Part shown: one piece after another, positions 1-7,984 of the stretch | Layout: each line of letters starts with the position of its first letter | Numbering within the stretch: the stretch's first letter is position 1 | Assembly (NCBI GenBank): GCA_910588975.1 | Contig: CAJUSE010000007.1 | Location: 1-64,000 of the forward strand | Length of the DNA: 64,000 bases | Reading direction: 5' to 3' | From: an uncultured Oscillospiraceae bacterium | GTDB lineage: Bacteria > Bacillota > Clostridia > Oscillospirales > Oscillospiraceae | Program-made: the position numbers and the translations under genes | Notes under the pieces: model-generated | The model's database searches: none | What the model saw: the letters and a program-made list of their open reading frames with translations, nothing else | Told to the model about the DNA's origin: nothing

Positions 1-209
1 AGTACCGTCTGGACAAGACCAACATCATCCACTGCCCCATCGGCAAGGTCTCCTTCGGCCCTGAGAAGCTCAGCGAGAACCTGAACGCTCTCATGGGCGC
101 CATTGTCAAGGCCAAGCCTTCTGCCGCCAAGGGTCAGTATGTCCGCTCCTGCGTGGCCGCCTCCACCATGGGCCCCGGTGTGAAGCTGAACGCCGCCCGC
201 TTCGTGTAA
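1..209 (+). CDS. rplA: 50S ribosomal protein L1, C-terminal part
   Basis: Only the last 68 codons are present; the gene enters from outside the window and is read in frame from base 3 to the TAA at 207-209. The visible part contains the L1 C-terminal signature (HCPIGKVSFG near the start, TMGPGVKLN near the end). L1 binds 23S rRNA at the mobile L1 stalk and usually represses its own rplK-rplA mRNA. It is followed on the same strand by the rplJ-rplL unit, the standard bacterial order. Confidence 0.95.
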   Translation, partial: YRLDKTNIIHCPIGKVSFGPEKLSENLNALMGAIVKAKPSAAKGQYVRSCVAASTMGPGVKLNAARFV

Positions 210-286
210 GAAGTGGAACGCATGGGGATGCTGCAAAATGTGACAGCCCCATTTTTCTAAAAATATACCTCCCTGGGGGATTTTAC

Positions 287-315
287 TTGACAAAATCCCC
301 CAGGGATGATATATT
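287..315 (+). promoter_or_regulatory. Sigma-A promoter of rplJ-rplL
   Basis: A consensus -35 TTGACA at 287-292 and a -10 TATATT at 310-315 are separated by exactly 17 bases, predicting a start near 322. A perfect 15-bp inverted repeat (270-284 with 292-306) covers the -35 edge and most of the spacer. Confidence 0.8.
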
Positions 316-321
316 ATTACT

Positions 322-480
322 CGTGTTCAGAGACAGTGGGTGGCCGCAAGGCCCTAACGATGCTCCATCGCCCGCCGAGAATACAGCCTACAATAAGGTA
401 TTATTGTGCTGTTTTCGTGTCGGACACGAAAGCGGCATTTTCTTTTATGTCGCTATCAACTTTTCGGAGGTGAATTCCCA
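322..480 (+). ncRNA. Ribosomal protein L10 leader RNA
   Basis: The 160-base 5' UTR of rplJ has the elements of the L10 leader: a GGTGGCC-loop-GGCCCTAA hairpin near 341-355, then CATCGCCCGCCGAG near 366-379. L10(L12)4 binding to this RNA represses the operon in other bacteria. A second hairpin (stem TTTCGTG/CACGAAA, about 408-436) followed by a T-rich stretch at 437-446 resembles an attenuator. The rplJ ribosome-binding site GGAGGTG follows at 467-473. Confidence 0.8.
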
Positions 481-482
481 AA

Positions 483-1124
483 ATGCCGAATGCAAAAGTC
501 CTGAGTGAGAAGCAGGCCATTGTGGCCCAGCTGGTCGACACCCTGAAGACCTCTGCCAGCGGCGTGCTGGTGAATTACGAGGGTATCACCGTGTCCGAGG
601 ACACCACCCTTCGTAACGAACTGCGCAAGGCCGGTGTGGAGTATTCCGTGGTGAAGAACACCCTGGTCCGCCGTGCCCTGGATGATGCCGGGCTCAGCGA
701 GCTGGACGGTGTGCTTCATGGCACCACTTCCCTGGCTGTGAGCAAGGAGGACCCCATCGCTCCCATGCGGGTGCTGTACAAGTTCGCCAAGGGTCTGGAG
801 GGCGAGCGTTTCGCCATCAAGGCCGGCTTCATGGATGGCAAGGTGATCCCCCTGGCTGACATCGCCGCTCTGGCCGATCTGCCCTCCAAGGAGGTGCTGG
901 TGGGTCAGGTGCTGGGCATGATGCTCTCCCCCATCACCAGCTTGGCCATCGTTATCAAGGCCATCGCCGAGAAGGGCGACGAGCCCGCTCCCAAGGCCGA
1001 GGTCGAAGAGGCCCCTGCCGCTGAGGAGACCGCTGCCCCTGCTGAGGAGGCTCCCGCCGCCGAGGCCCCTGCCGAAGAGACTGCCGCCCCCGCTGAGGAG
1101 GCCGCTGCCCCTGAGGCCGAGTAA
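483..1124 (+). CDS. rplJ: 50S ribosomal protein L10
   Basis: L10 anchors L7/L12 dimers to the ribosomal stalk base and, with L12, autoregulates the operon. The 213-residue product starts MPNAKVLSEKQ behind a good GGAGGTG site and carries the conserved KNTLVRRA helix at about 58-65. Residues 1 to about 165 match the normal L10 length. From about 166 on there is an extra tail of some 47 residues made almost only of Ala, Glu and Pro. That tail is odd: common L10 proteins stop near 165-175 residues. rplL follows after an unusually long 185-base spacer. Confidence 0.95.
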   Translation: MPNAKVLSEKQAIVAQLVDTLKTSASGVLVNYEGITVSEDTTLRNELRKAGVEYSVVKNTLVRRALDDAGLSELDGVLHGTTSLAVSKEDPIAPMRVLYKFAKGLEGERFAIKAGFMDGKVIPLADIAALADLPSKEVLVGQVLGMMLSPITSLAIVIKAIAEKGDEPAPKAEVEEAPAAEETAAPAEEAPAAEAPAEETAAPAEEAAAPEAE

Positions 1125-1309
1125 GAAGAAGCGTGGAAAAGCAAACAGTGAGGGAGCTTAGACCGAAGCGAGGGTGAGCGGAAAGTCGCAAAGCGACTTG
1201 AAGACCAGCCCGAGTCAAGGGAAAGCGACCGAACGCTCTGGCTGCTTTGTAACGTGACAGTCCACCCATCTCAAAGAAAACACATATCAAAACTTAGGAG
1301 GTTACAATT
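1125..1309 (+). other. Long structured spacer between rplJ and rplL
   Basis: The 185-base spacer holds a perfect 7-bp hairpin (AAGTCGC at 1183-1189, GCGACTT at 1193-1199) and several short purine-rich repeats such as CGAAGCGAG and GGAAAGCGACC. No open frame with a start signal was found. The rplL ribosome-binding site AGGAGG lies just before 1310. No T-tract follows the hairpin, so it is not a standard terminator; it could be an mRNA processing or stability element. Confidence 0.4.
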
Positions 1310-1690
1310 ATGGCTAGCGAGAAGATCACTGCTCTGATCGAAGAGGTCAAGGCTCTTACCGTTCTGGAGCTCAACGACCTGGTTAAGGCTCTGGAGGAGG
1401 AGTTCGGCGTTTCCGCCGCTGCTATGGCTGCTCCCGCTGCCGGTGGCGCTGCCGCTGGTGGTTCTGCCGAGGAGAAGACCGAGTTCGACGTGGTCCTGGC
1501 CGGCTTCGATGCTGCCGCCAAGATCAAGGTCATCAAGGCCGTCCGCGAGATCACCGGCCAGGGCCTGGCCGAGGCCAAGGCTACCGTCGAGGAGGCCCCC
1601 AAGACCCTGAAGGAGGGCGTCAGCAAGGACGAGGCCGAGGAGATGAAGAAGGCCCTGGAAGAGGCCGGCGCCAAGGTGGAGCTGAAGTAA
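1310..1690 (+). CDS. rplL: 50S ribosomal protein L7/L12
   Basis: The 126-residue protein has the normal L7/L12 design: a helical N-terminal dimerisation domain (1-33), an Ala/Gly-rich hinge (about 34-56) and the C-terminal factor-binding domain with EKTEFDVVL and the KVIKAVREITG helix. It recruits translation GTPases as multiple copies on L10. Start ATG follows an AGGAGG site. It ends just before a strong intrinsic terminator. Confidence 0.97.
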   Translation: MASEKITALIEEVKALTVLELNDLVKALEEEFGVSAAAMAAPAAGGAAAGGSAEEKTEFDVVLAGFDAAAKIKVIKAVREITGQGLAEAKATVEEAPKTLKEGVSKDEAEEMKKALEEAGAKVELK

Positions 1691-1710
1691 TCAGTCCCTT
1701 CCCTATTTAC

Positions 1711-1753
1711 AAAAAACGAGCTGTTCCCCATGCGGGAACGGCTCGTTTTTTTA
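1711..1753 (+). terminator. Intrinsic terminator after rplL
   Basis: The stem AACGAGC(T)GTTCCC with GGGAAC(G)GCTCGTT is followed by seven T residues, and an A-run on the other side lets it also serve the convergent gene at 1763. Confidence 0.9.
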
Positions 1754-1762
1754 CTTCTTCAG

Positions 1763-2503
1763 TTATACGATAGGCTGGAAGCCCTGGGGCAGCTCCACAC
1801 TGTCATAGAGGACTTCGGCCCCTATGAGCTGACAAAGTTTGTGCATCCGATCATCGGCAAAAACTTCCTCACCCTCCCAGACTTTGCGGAGAGCCTCCTC
1901 ATCGGCATAGGCGCAGAGGAAGGCGGGGAATTCCATTCGGTAGGGCTCGTCGATCATCTCTTGGGCCTCGTCAAAGTTGGGCTGGGCAAAGTCTGCCCGG
2001 AACCCCCGCCCCGGATCACTATATGAGAGGAAAAGAATGTCACTGTCAAAGATGGAAAAGGCCAGCACCGGGGCACCAAATTTCCTGGCCAGCCGCTCTG
2101 TATCCCGGCTAGAGGCGGTGCAGCCCTCGCAGAGGGTCTCCTCGAACAGGGGCAGCCAGCGGGCATCCGAGCGATAGGCCAGCACAGGGCCCTTTTCCCG
2201 GTCCTGTGGTTCCTCCGGCAAGACGGTGCCCGGAAAGGGAATGATATTCCCCTTTGGCTCCTCTTCCTGGCCCAGCAATCGGGAAATGTGGGCAAAGGCC
2301 TCGGGGCTTTCCCGGCGCATCTGGTCCTTCACCTCTTGAAACCGCTCCCGGTCAATGAAGGAAAGCAGAAGCGAATCCAACAGCGCCTCCTGCCTCTGCC
2401 GCCGTTCCTTTGTCTCTGCCCGGAGCAGGTCCATCCCCTTCTTTAGCCCCGCCGGGGTCAGGTCCCGGTTTTCAATGAGGTAAAACGCCATGGTGGTCCC
2501 CAT
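1763..2503 (-). CDS. Protein of unknown function downstream of mgtE
   Basis: The 246-residue soluble protein is not recognised. The chosen ATG at 2503 (MGTTMAFYLIENRDL) has a GGAG site nine bases upstream; longer frames would run back into mgtE. There is no signal peptide or membrane segment. The N-terminal third is charged and helical (TKERRQRQ, FIDRERFQEV), followed by a NIIPFPG stretch and an aromatic, acidic C-terminal half with a possible CEGC pair. It lies 25 bases behind mgtE on the same strand and is probably cotranscribed with it. I can offer no function. Confidence 0.7.
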   Translation of the reverse strand: MGTTMAFYLIENRDLTPAGLKKGMDLLRAETKERRQRQEALLDSLLLSFIDRERFQEVKDQMRRESPEAFAHISRLLGQEEEPKGNIIPFPGTVLPEEPQDREKGPVLAYRSDARWLPLFEETLCEGCTASSRDTERLARKFGAPVLAFSIFDSDILFLSYSDPGRGFRADFAQPNFDEAQEMIDEPYRMEFPAFLCAYADEEALRKVWEGEEVFADDRMHKLCQLIGAEVLYDSVELPQGFQPIV

Positions 2504-2528
2504 ATCCGCATGCTCCTTTCTATCGACA

Positions 2529-3887
2529 TTACAGCCCCAGCAGCTGAGTAGCCACGGCAAAGTAGACCAGCAGGGACAGGGCATCCACCACAGTGGTGAT
2601 GAAGGGTGAGGCCATCACAGCCGGGTCAAACCCCAGCTTTTTGGCCAGCATGGGCAGCGTACAGCCCACCAGTTTGGCGATAACAATGGTGAGAAAAATA
2701 GTGACGGCCACCACAGCGGCCACCATGACCCCTTTTCGATCCAGCAGAATGACCTTGGCAAATACCACAACTGTCAGCGTTGCGGCACAGAGGGCGGCCA
2801 CTCGCAGTTCCTTCCAGACCACCCGGAGGATATCCCGGAACTCCACATCCCCCAAGCTCATGGCCCGGATGATGGTCACCGAGGCTTGAGAGCCTGAGTT
2901 ACCGCCGGTGTCCATAAGCATGGGGATAAAAAGGGTCAGGGCAGCGTTGGCGGCCAGGGCCCCCTCAAAAATGCCCAGGATGGTGCCGGTGAAAGTGGCC
3001 GATACCATAAGCAGCAGCAGCCAGGGGATACGGTGCTTCCAGGTCTCAAAGACACCGGTCTGAAAATAGGGCTTGTCCGTGGGAACAATGGCAGCCATTT
3101 TCTCGATGTCCTCGGTGGCCTCCTCCTCCATAACATCCATAACGTCGTCTACTGTAACGACGCCCACCAGCCGACCCTCCTGGTCCACTACGGGCAAAGA
3201 GATAAAATCGTAACGCATAATGCGCTGAACGGCTTCCTCCTGGTCCTCTGTGGTGTGAGCGGTAATAATGTCGGTGCTCATCAGCTCGCTCACCAATTCA
3301 TCGTCAGGGGCCATGAGCAGTTCCCGAAGGGTGACCACGCCTCCCAGCACCCGGCGCTCATCGGTGACATAACAGGTATAAATGGACTCGCTATCCTCAG
3401 CTACAGAGCGAATGACGGCTATGGCCTGCCCCACTGTCATGGTTTTTTTCAGGTCTACAAATTCGGCGGTCATAATACTGCCCACCGAGTTTTCCGGGTA
3501 GTTCAAAAACTGGTTGATAAGCTGTCTAGTGTCCGCCCTGGCTGTCTTGAGCACCCGCTTGACCACATTGGCAGGCAGTTCCTCCAGCATGTCCACGGCG
3601 TCGTCCACATACATTTCCTCCACCAGCTCGGAAAGCTCTCGGTCGGTGGCCGCCGAGATGATGACCTCCTGATCCTCGCTGTCCAGGTTGGCAAAGACGT
3701 CAGACGCCTCCTCCTTTGGCAGCATTCGAAATACCAGCAAGGTCTTGTCCCGGTCCAGATCAGCCATAAACTCGGCTACATCTACCTCATTGGCCTCTAT
3801 GAGCTCGATCTTAAGATTTCGCAGGTCCTTATTCTCCAAAAGTGCCTGCCAGCGCTCCCGCAGAGCGCCACGCTCCATCTCTTCCAT
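2529..3887 (-). CDS. mgtE: Magnesium transporter MgtE
   Basis: This 452-residue protein has the full MgtE plan: an N-terminal superhelical Mg-sensing domain (about 20-135), a tandem CBS pair (about 140-260) and a five-helix membrane domain (about 285-452) with the conserved DTGGNSGSQ segment. MgtE is a Mg2+-gated channel that closes when cytosolic Mg2+ is high. Start ATG follows GGAGGGAGC. Upstream is a long structured leader with its own promoter and an intrinsic terminator, so transcription is likely attenuated in response to a ligand, perhaps a metal. Confidence 0.95.
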   Translation of the reverse strand: MEEMERGALRERWQALLENKDLRNLKIELIEANEVDVAEFMADLDRDKTLLVFRMLPKEEASDVFANLDSEDQEVIISAATDRELSELVEEMYVDDAVDMLEELPANVVKRVLKTARADTRQLINQFLNYPENSVGSIMTAEFVDLKKTMTVGQAIAVIRSVAEDSESIYTCYVTDERRVLGGVVTLRELLMAPDDELVSELMSTDIITAHTTEDQEEAVQRIMRYDFISLPVVDQEGRLVGVVTVDDVMDVMEEEATEDIEKMAAIVPTDKPYFQTGVFETWKHRIPWLLLLMVSATFTGTILGIFEGALAANAALTLFIPMLMDTGGNSGSQASVTIIRAMSLGDVEFRDILRVVWKELRVAALCAATLTVVVFAKVILLDRKGVMVAAVVAVTIFLTIVIAKLVGCTLPMLAKKLGFDPAVMASPFITTVVDALSLLVYFAVATQLLGL

Positions 3888-3940
3888 GGAAGCTCCCTCC
3901 TTCTGATTTGCATTTCGGTGCAGTCGGAAGGCAATGGGGA

Positions 3941-3977
3941 CAAAAATATACCAGTAAAGTATTTATACTTCACTGGT
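3941..3977 (-). terminator. Intrinsic terminator inside the mgtE leader
   Basis: Read toward mgtE, ACCAGUGAAGUA pairs with UACUUUACUGGU around a four-base loop (3977-3950) and is followed by AUAUUUUUG. It sits about 55 bases before the mgtE start, so it acts as an attenuator. Confidence 0.75.
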
Positions 3978-4118
3978 ACAGCAACACAAACCTTATGAGT
4001 ATCCGGCTCTTACTGCCGTCCTCTAGCAATGAGGAACGGCAGGGCTATCCGGGCCCATAAGGGGACGTCGCTGTCCCGATTGCTACTTCGTGGGCAGATG
4101 TCCACAGACTGTTCCTCC
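3941..4118 (-). ncRNA. Unassigned structured leader RNA of mgtE, riboswitch-like
   Basis: The RNA would start near 4118 and run toward mgtE. It can form GUGG/CCAC and GGGAC/GUCCC hairpins, a CCUUAUG/CAUAAGG closing stem (4062-4056 with 3997-3991), and inside it a CUGCCGUUCCUC/GAGGACGGCAG hairpin (4042-4013). GUUCCUC (4037-4031) can instead pair with GAGGAAC at the 5' end (4117-4111), so two folds compete. CCGGAUA occurs twice. An intrinsic terminator follows before mgtE. I checked from memory for M-box, NiCo, yybP-ykoY, cobalamin and ydaO signatures and none fitted. Confidence 0.55.
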
Positions 4119-4122
4119 CTTT

Positions 4123-4151
4123 TTTATCAATTCCCGGTCCCACCGGGTCAA
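4123..4151 (-). promoter_or_regulatory. Promoter of the mgtE leader
   Basis: On the minus strand a -35 TTGACC (4151-4146) and -10 GATAAA (4128-4123) are separated by 17 bases. The predicted start near 4118 places the whole structured leader in the transcript. Confidence 0.65.
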
Positions 4152-4264
4152 GTTAAGCATACCATGTTGGACGGTGGTTTTCAAGTGTTTTATGTCCTTC
4201 CTCTTTCCGCAGTTTTGTGATATAATTATCTTAAGACAAGCATTTTACCAATGAGGTGAACACA

Positions 4265-5407
4265 ATGGAAAAGCTATATGAGGAAAACCCTTTTCTGACC
4301 CATTTTACCGCCACGGTGGAGTCCTGCAGCCAAAGCAAAAAGGGCTATGATGTCCTGCTGGACCGGACCGCCTTTTATCCCGAGGGTGGTGGCCAGCCCT
4401 ATGATCTGGGCACCCTGGGAGATGCCCGGATCCTGGAGGTCCATGAGCGGGATGGTCGAGTGGTCCACACCTGCGATCGAGCACTGGAGGCAGGCAGCCA
4501 GGTGGTAGGTGAAATCGACTGGCCACGCCGGTTCGACCTGATGCAGCACCACTCTGGGGAACACATTGTCTCGGGCCTGGCCCATCAAAAATGGGGGGCG
4601 GAAAATGTGGGCTTTCATATGGGCAGCGACGTCATCACCATTGATTTGAGTGTTCTCATCAACGAAGAGCAACTTCGAGAGCTGGAACGGGAGGCCAACA
4701 CTTACATCTGGGCCGACCACCCCATTTCCATTACATTCCCCTCCCCCGAGGAGTTGGAAGAGTTAGAGTACCGCAGCAAAAAAGCCCTCAGTGGTCGGGT
4801 CCGTATCGTCTCCTTCCCCGGGGCGGATACCTGCGCCTGCTGTGGCACTCATGTACTCACCTCGGGCCAGGTGGGGATGGTAAAGCTACTCAGTGTTCAG
4901 AAGTTCCGGGAGGGTGTACGTATCGAGCTGGTCTGTGGCGGGCGGGCTCTGGCCTATATGGACACTTTGGCCAGGCAAAACCACCGTATCTCTAATCTGC
5001 TGTCCGCCAAACCCTTCGAGACCGCCGGGGCGGTGGAGCGGCTTCTGGAGGAAAATAGTGCCCTGAAGGCCCGGCTGCTGGCAATGGAGGATCAGCGTTT
5101 TGCCACTTTGGCCAGCCAGTACACCGGCGCTGGCGACCTGTTGCTCTTTGAGCCTGGCCTCTCCCCCGATGGGCTGCGGCGGCTATGCGACGCAGTAGGC
5201 AAAGTCTGTGGGGGGCGCTGTGCCATTTTTTCCGGCCATGAGGGAGAATATAAGTATGCCATCACTCTGCCCGGTGGGGACCTGAAGGAACTGAGCAAGG
5301 CTCTCAACACTACCCTGAATGGCCGTGGGGGCGGAAAGCCCCACTTTGTCCAGGGCTCCGTCCAATGCACCCAGGCAGAGATCGAGATCTTTTTTAAATC
5401 TTTGTAA
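4265..5407 (+). CDS. Alanyl-tRNA editing protein, AlaX-L type
   Basis: This 380-residue protein hydrolyses mischarged Ser- or Gly-tRNA(Ala) in trans. It resembles the editing half of AlaRS. The zinc site is visible as HHSGEH (ligands near H96 and H100) and CACCGTH (near C192 and H196), and the C-terminal DHHA1 domain carries GRGGGKPHF. ATG 4265 was preferred to the GTG at 4256 because AGGTG ends six bases before it. A TATAAT at 4221-4226 may be its -10. alaS itself is 45 kb away in this window behind a T-box. Confidence 0.9.
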   Translation: MEKLYEENPFLTHFTATVESCSQSKKGYDVLLDRTAFYPEGGGQPYDLGTLGDARILEVHERDGRVVHTCDRALEAGSQVVGEIDWPRRFDLMQHHSGEHIVSGLAHQKWGAENVGFHMGSDVITIDLSVLINEEQLRELEREANTYIWADHPISITFPSPEELEELEYRSKKALSGRVRIVSFPGADTCACCGTHVLTSGQVGMVKLLSVQKFREGVRIELVCGGRALAYMDTLARQNHRISNLLSAKPFETAGAVERLLEENSALKARLLAMEDQRFATLASQYTGAGDLLLFEPGLSPDGLRRLCDAVGKVCGGRCAIFSGHEGEYKYAITLPGGDLKELSKALNTTLNGRGGGKPHFVQGSVQCTQAEIEIFFKSL

Positions 5408-5413
5408 TAGAGG

Positions 5414-5452
5414 GTGGACAGTCTTTTTAGGCTGTCCACTTCCTATTTTTAT
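5414..5452 (+). terminator. Intrinsic terminator after the AlaX gene
   Basis: GTGGACAG (5414-5421) pairs with CTGTCCAC (5432-5439), followed by TTCCTATTTTTA. Confidence 0.75.
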
Positions 5453-5579
5453 ACCCGTTGTTTCATCAACTGCTCTGCCGATTTGGGACAGGATATGGTC
5501 CAGCAGGAGGAGGCTTTAACTTTTCCTTGCGTTTGTTTCACATTTTCAGGTTTCCGCCCTTTTTCAGACAAGTCTTTCA

Positions 5580-5608
5580 TTGACTGCTTCCCAGCAGAGT
5601 GCTATAAT
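5580..5608 (+). promoter_or_regulatory. Promoter of the methyltransferase gene
   Basis: TTGACT (5580-5585) and TATAAT (5603-5608) are separated by 17 bases; the coding start is 32 bases after the -10. Confidence 0.75.
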
Positions 5609-5640
5609 ATTATGACTATTGTAGATTGGGAGGATATACC

Positions 5641-6504
5641 ATGTGGCGCAGTGAGGATTGGAAGGACTACGAGCTCATCGACTGCGGCGGCGGCGAGAAG
5701 CTGGAGCGGTGGGGCAAATATCTGTTGGTCCGGCCCGACCCCCAGGCCATCTGGGACACCCCCCGCACCGACCCCCGCTGGCAGAAACCCCACGGGCGCT
5801 ATGCCCGCTCCTCCACAGGGGGCGGACAATGGGCAAAAAAGGACGTGCCGGAGCGGTGGACGGTGGACTACAAGGGCCTTACTTTCAATATTAAGCCCAT
5901 GAATTTCAAGCACACCGGGCTTTTCCCCGAGCAGGCGGCCAACTGGGACTTCTGCATGGAGGCCATTGAGAATGCAGGCCGGCCCATCTCGGTGCTGAAC
6001 CTGTTCGCCTACACCGGGGCGGCCACCGTGGCCTGCGCCGCTGCCGGGGCCAGCGTGTGCCATGTGGACGCCGCCAAGGGGATGGTGGCCTGGGCTAAGG
6101 AGAACGCCCAATCCTCTGGGGTGGCTGACCGGCCCATCCGCTGGATCGTGGATGACTGCGCCAAATTCGTCCAGCGGGAGATCCGCCGGGGCCACACCTA
6201 TGACGCCGTCATCATGGACCCTCCCAGCTATGGCCGGGGCCCCTCGAGAGAGATCTGGAAGCTGGAGGAAAACCTGTGGCCCTTTGTGGAGCTGGTGACC
6301 CAGGTGCTGTCGGACAAGCCCCTCTTCTTCCTCATCAACTCCTACACCACCGGCCTGGCCCCCAGCGTGCTGACCTACATTCTGGAGACCCTCATCACCA
6401 AAAAGCACGGCGGACATACCGAAAGTGAGGAGCTGGGACTGCCCGTCACCAACACCGGTCTGGCCCTCCCCTGCGGGGCCACTGGGCGGTGGATGGCGAA
6501 ATAA
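5641..6504 (+). CDS. Class I SAM-dependent rRNA methyltransferase, RlmI/RlmK-like
   Basis: The 287-residue protein matches the PF10672-type methyltransferase family. The SAM-binding motif I is NLFAYTGAA at 120-128, followed by an acidic strand end (HVDAAKG, 141-147), and the catalytic-type motif IV is DPPSYGRG at 193-200. Relatives methylate rRNA bases; the exact target cannot be read from sequence. It lacks the N-terminal PUA domain of E. coli RlmI. ATG 5641 follows GGGAGG; the in-frame TTG at 5626 contains this ribosome-binding site and was rejected. It is a single-gene unit with its own promoter. Confidence 0.85.
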   Translation: MWRSEDWKDYELIDCGGGEKLERWGKYLLVRPDPQAIWDTPRTDPRWQKPHGRYARSSTGGGQWAKKDVPERWTVDYKGLTFNIKPMNFKHTGLFPEQAANWDFCMEAIENAGRPISVLNLFAYTGAATVACAAAGASVCHVDAAKGMVAWAKENAQSSGVADRPIRWIVDDCAKFVQREIRRGHTYDAVIMDPPSYGRGPSREIWKLEENLWPFVELVTQVLSDKPLFFLINSYTTGLAPSVLTYILETLITKKHGGHTESEELGLPVTNTGLALPCGATGRWMAK

Positions 6505-6815
6505 CTTACCTCAAGGTCCAAATCATTAGAATATGGGACACCGATTGGTATCCCGGCATGGCGGAATGTTCTTTGCTTGATACATTTGGAACAGAGCATT
6601 GATTTCAGGGAAAAATACCGCACTTCTCCCCCCACGACATTAGCGCATCCATGCTTCCCTGTGATGGCTTTATCCGCTGTACCCTATACGAAAAAAAGAG
6701 ATGATATGGTACAAATCGATACTAAAGTTTCCTGATGATATAGAATCTTCGCCTGAACAGCATTTTTTCTGTGTTTCACCCGACCAATTGACGAATTGTG
6801 AAGAAGTAAAATGCC
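6505..6815. other. 311-base AT-richer gap, possible short frame at 6701-6829
   Basis: This gap is less GC-rich than its surroundings. It has no clear promoter, hairpin terminator or database-recognisable gene. One plus-strand frame from ATG 6701 to TGA 6827 would encode 42 residues (starting MIWYKSILKFPDDIESS) and overlap the next gene by 14 bases, but its ribosome-binding site is weak (AAAGAG) and I do not recognise the product. Confidence 0.3.
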
Positions 6816-7064
6816 ATGACAAATATTGACTATATCGCCGCCCACCGCTTTTCCAGCGGCCACAAGGCCCAACTGCAAGGGGACACCCTGTGCGGCTGCT
6901 TCTATTGCCTGTCTGTCTTTCCTCCCCGGGAGATTGAGGCATGGCTGGACCCGGAGGGCACTGCCCTCTGCCCCCACTGCGGCATTGACACCGTCATTGG
7001 GGCCTCCTCCGGCTATCCCATCACCAGGGAATTTCTTGAAAAGATGCGAAACTACTGGTTCTAA
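6816..7064 (+). CDS. Small zinc-ribbon-like protein
   Basis: This 82-residue cytosolic protein belongs to a conserved family usually called only cytoplasmic protein. Four cysteines suit a zinc ribbon: CGCFYC (C28 and C31) and CPHC (C52 and C55). The tail SSGYPITREFLEKMRNYWF is the most conserved part. The function is unknown. The ribosome-binding site is poor (GAAGAAG), so the start is less certain than usual. The ecfA1 gene begins 14 bases after its stop, so the two may be cotranscribed. Confidence 0.75.
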   Translation: MTNIDYIAAHRFSSGHKAQLQGDTLCGCFYCLSVFPPREIEAWLDPEGTALCPHCGIDTVIGASSGYPITREFLEKMRNYWF

Positions 7065-7078
7065 AGGGAGTACCTCTT

Positions 7079-7927
7079 ATGAATGAACCCATTCTTAAAA
7101 TTGAAGATCTCACCTTCTCCTATCCCGTGGAGGAGGGGGAGCCCCGGGTGGTGCTAAACGGGGTGGATCTGGACATTGAGCCGGGCACCTTTGTGGCCGT
7201 GTTGGGCCATAACGGCTCAGGGAAATCCACCCTAGCCAAGCACCTCAACGCCATTCTTCTCCCTTCCGGGGGCAAGGTCTACGTCAGCGGCATGGACACC
7301 GCCGACGAGGCCCTGCTGCTGGACATTCGCCGCACGGTGGGCATGGTGTTCCAGAACCCGGACAACCAAATCGTGGCCAATGTGGTGGAGGAGGACTGCG
7401 CCTTTGGCCCGGAAAACCTGGGCGTCCCCCCTGACGAGATCCGGGAGCGGGTGGACCGGGCCCTGAAAGCGGTGGGGATGTACCACTTCAAGGACCACGC
7501 CCCCCATCTTCTCTCGGGAGGACAAAAGCAGCGCATCGCAATCGCCGGGGTACTGGCCATGGAGCCCCGGTGCGTAGTGCTGGACGAGCCCACTGCCATG
7601 CTGGACCCCATTGGCCGACGGGAGGTCATGGAGACCATCAAAGCTCTGAACCGGGATAGCGGCGTCACCGTGGTCCTCATCACCCACCATATGGACGAGG
7701 CCGCCCAGGCCGACCGGCTGGTGGTCATGTCCGGGGGGAAGATCGTCTCCGACGGCGCCCCCAAAGAGGTTTTTCAGCGGGTGGAGGAGCTCAAAACCAC
7801 GGGGCTTACTGTTCCTGAAACCGTCCGCCTCTGCTATGAACTGCGCCAGGAGGGGCTGGACCTGCCCCTGGACACCCTCAGCGATGAGGAGTGCGCCCAG
7901 ACATTGTACCAACTGCTGCAAAGGTAA
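7079..7927 (+). CDS. ecfA1: ECF transporter ATPase EcfA1
   Basis: One of two ATPases powering group II energy-coupling-factor vitamin transporters. The 282-residue sequence shows Walker A GHNGSGKST (43-51), the Q-loop FQNPDNQ (about 91-97), the ABC signature LSGGQKQ (145-151), Walker B with DEP at 169-171 and a switch His in ITHHMD. The NPDNQ Q-loop is typical of EcfA1. The start ATG follows AAAGGGAG. Downstream are ecfA2, ecfT and truA on the same strand. Confidence 0.95.
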   Translation: MNEPILKIEDLTFSYPVEEGEPRVVLNGVDLDIEPGTFVAVLGHNGSGKSTLAKHLNAILLPSGGKVYVSGMDTADEALLLDIRRTVGMVFQNPDNQIVANVVEEDCAFGPENLGVPPDEIRERVDRALKAVGMYHFKDHAPHLLSGGQKQRIAIAGVLAMEPRCVVLDEPTAMLDPIGRREVMETIKALNRDSGVTVVLITHHMDEAAQADRLVVMSGGKIVSDGAPKEVFQRVEELKTTGLTVPETVRLCYELRQEGLDLPLDTLSDEECAQTLYQLLQR

Positions 7928-7984
7928 TTTGCCTTACAGAACATTGTCACATTTCCAACCTTCACGCAAAGGAATGTTGCCATT

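Noticed and set aside
4256..4264. GTG start for the AlaX gene
   Set aside because: It overlaps the AGGTG ribosome-binding site that serves the ATG at 4265.
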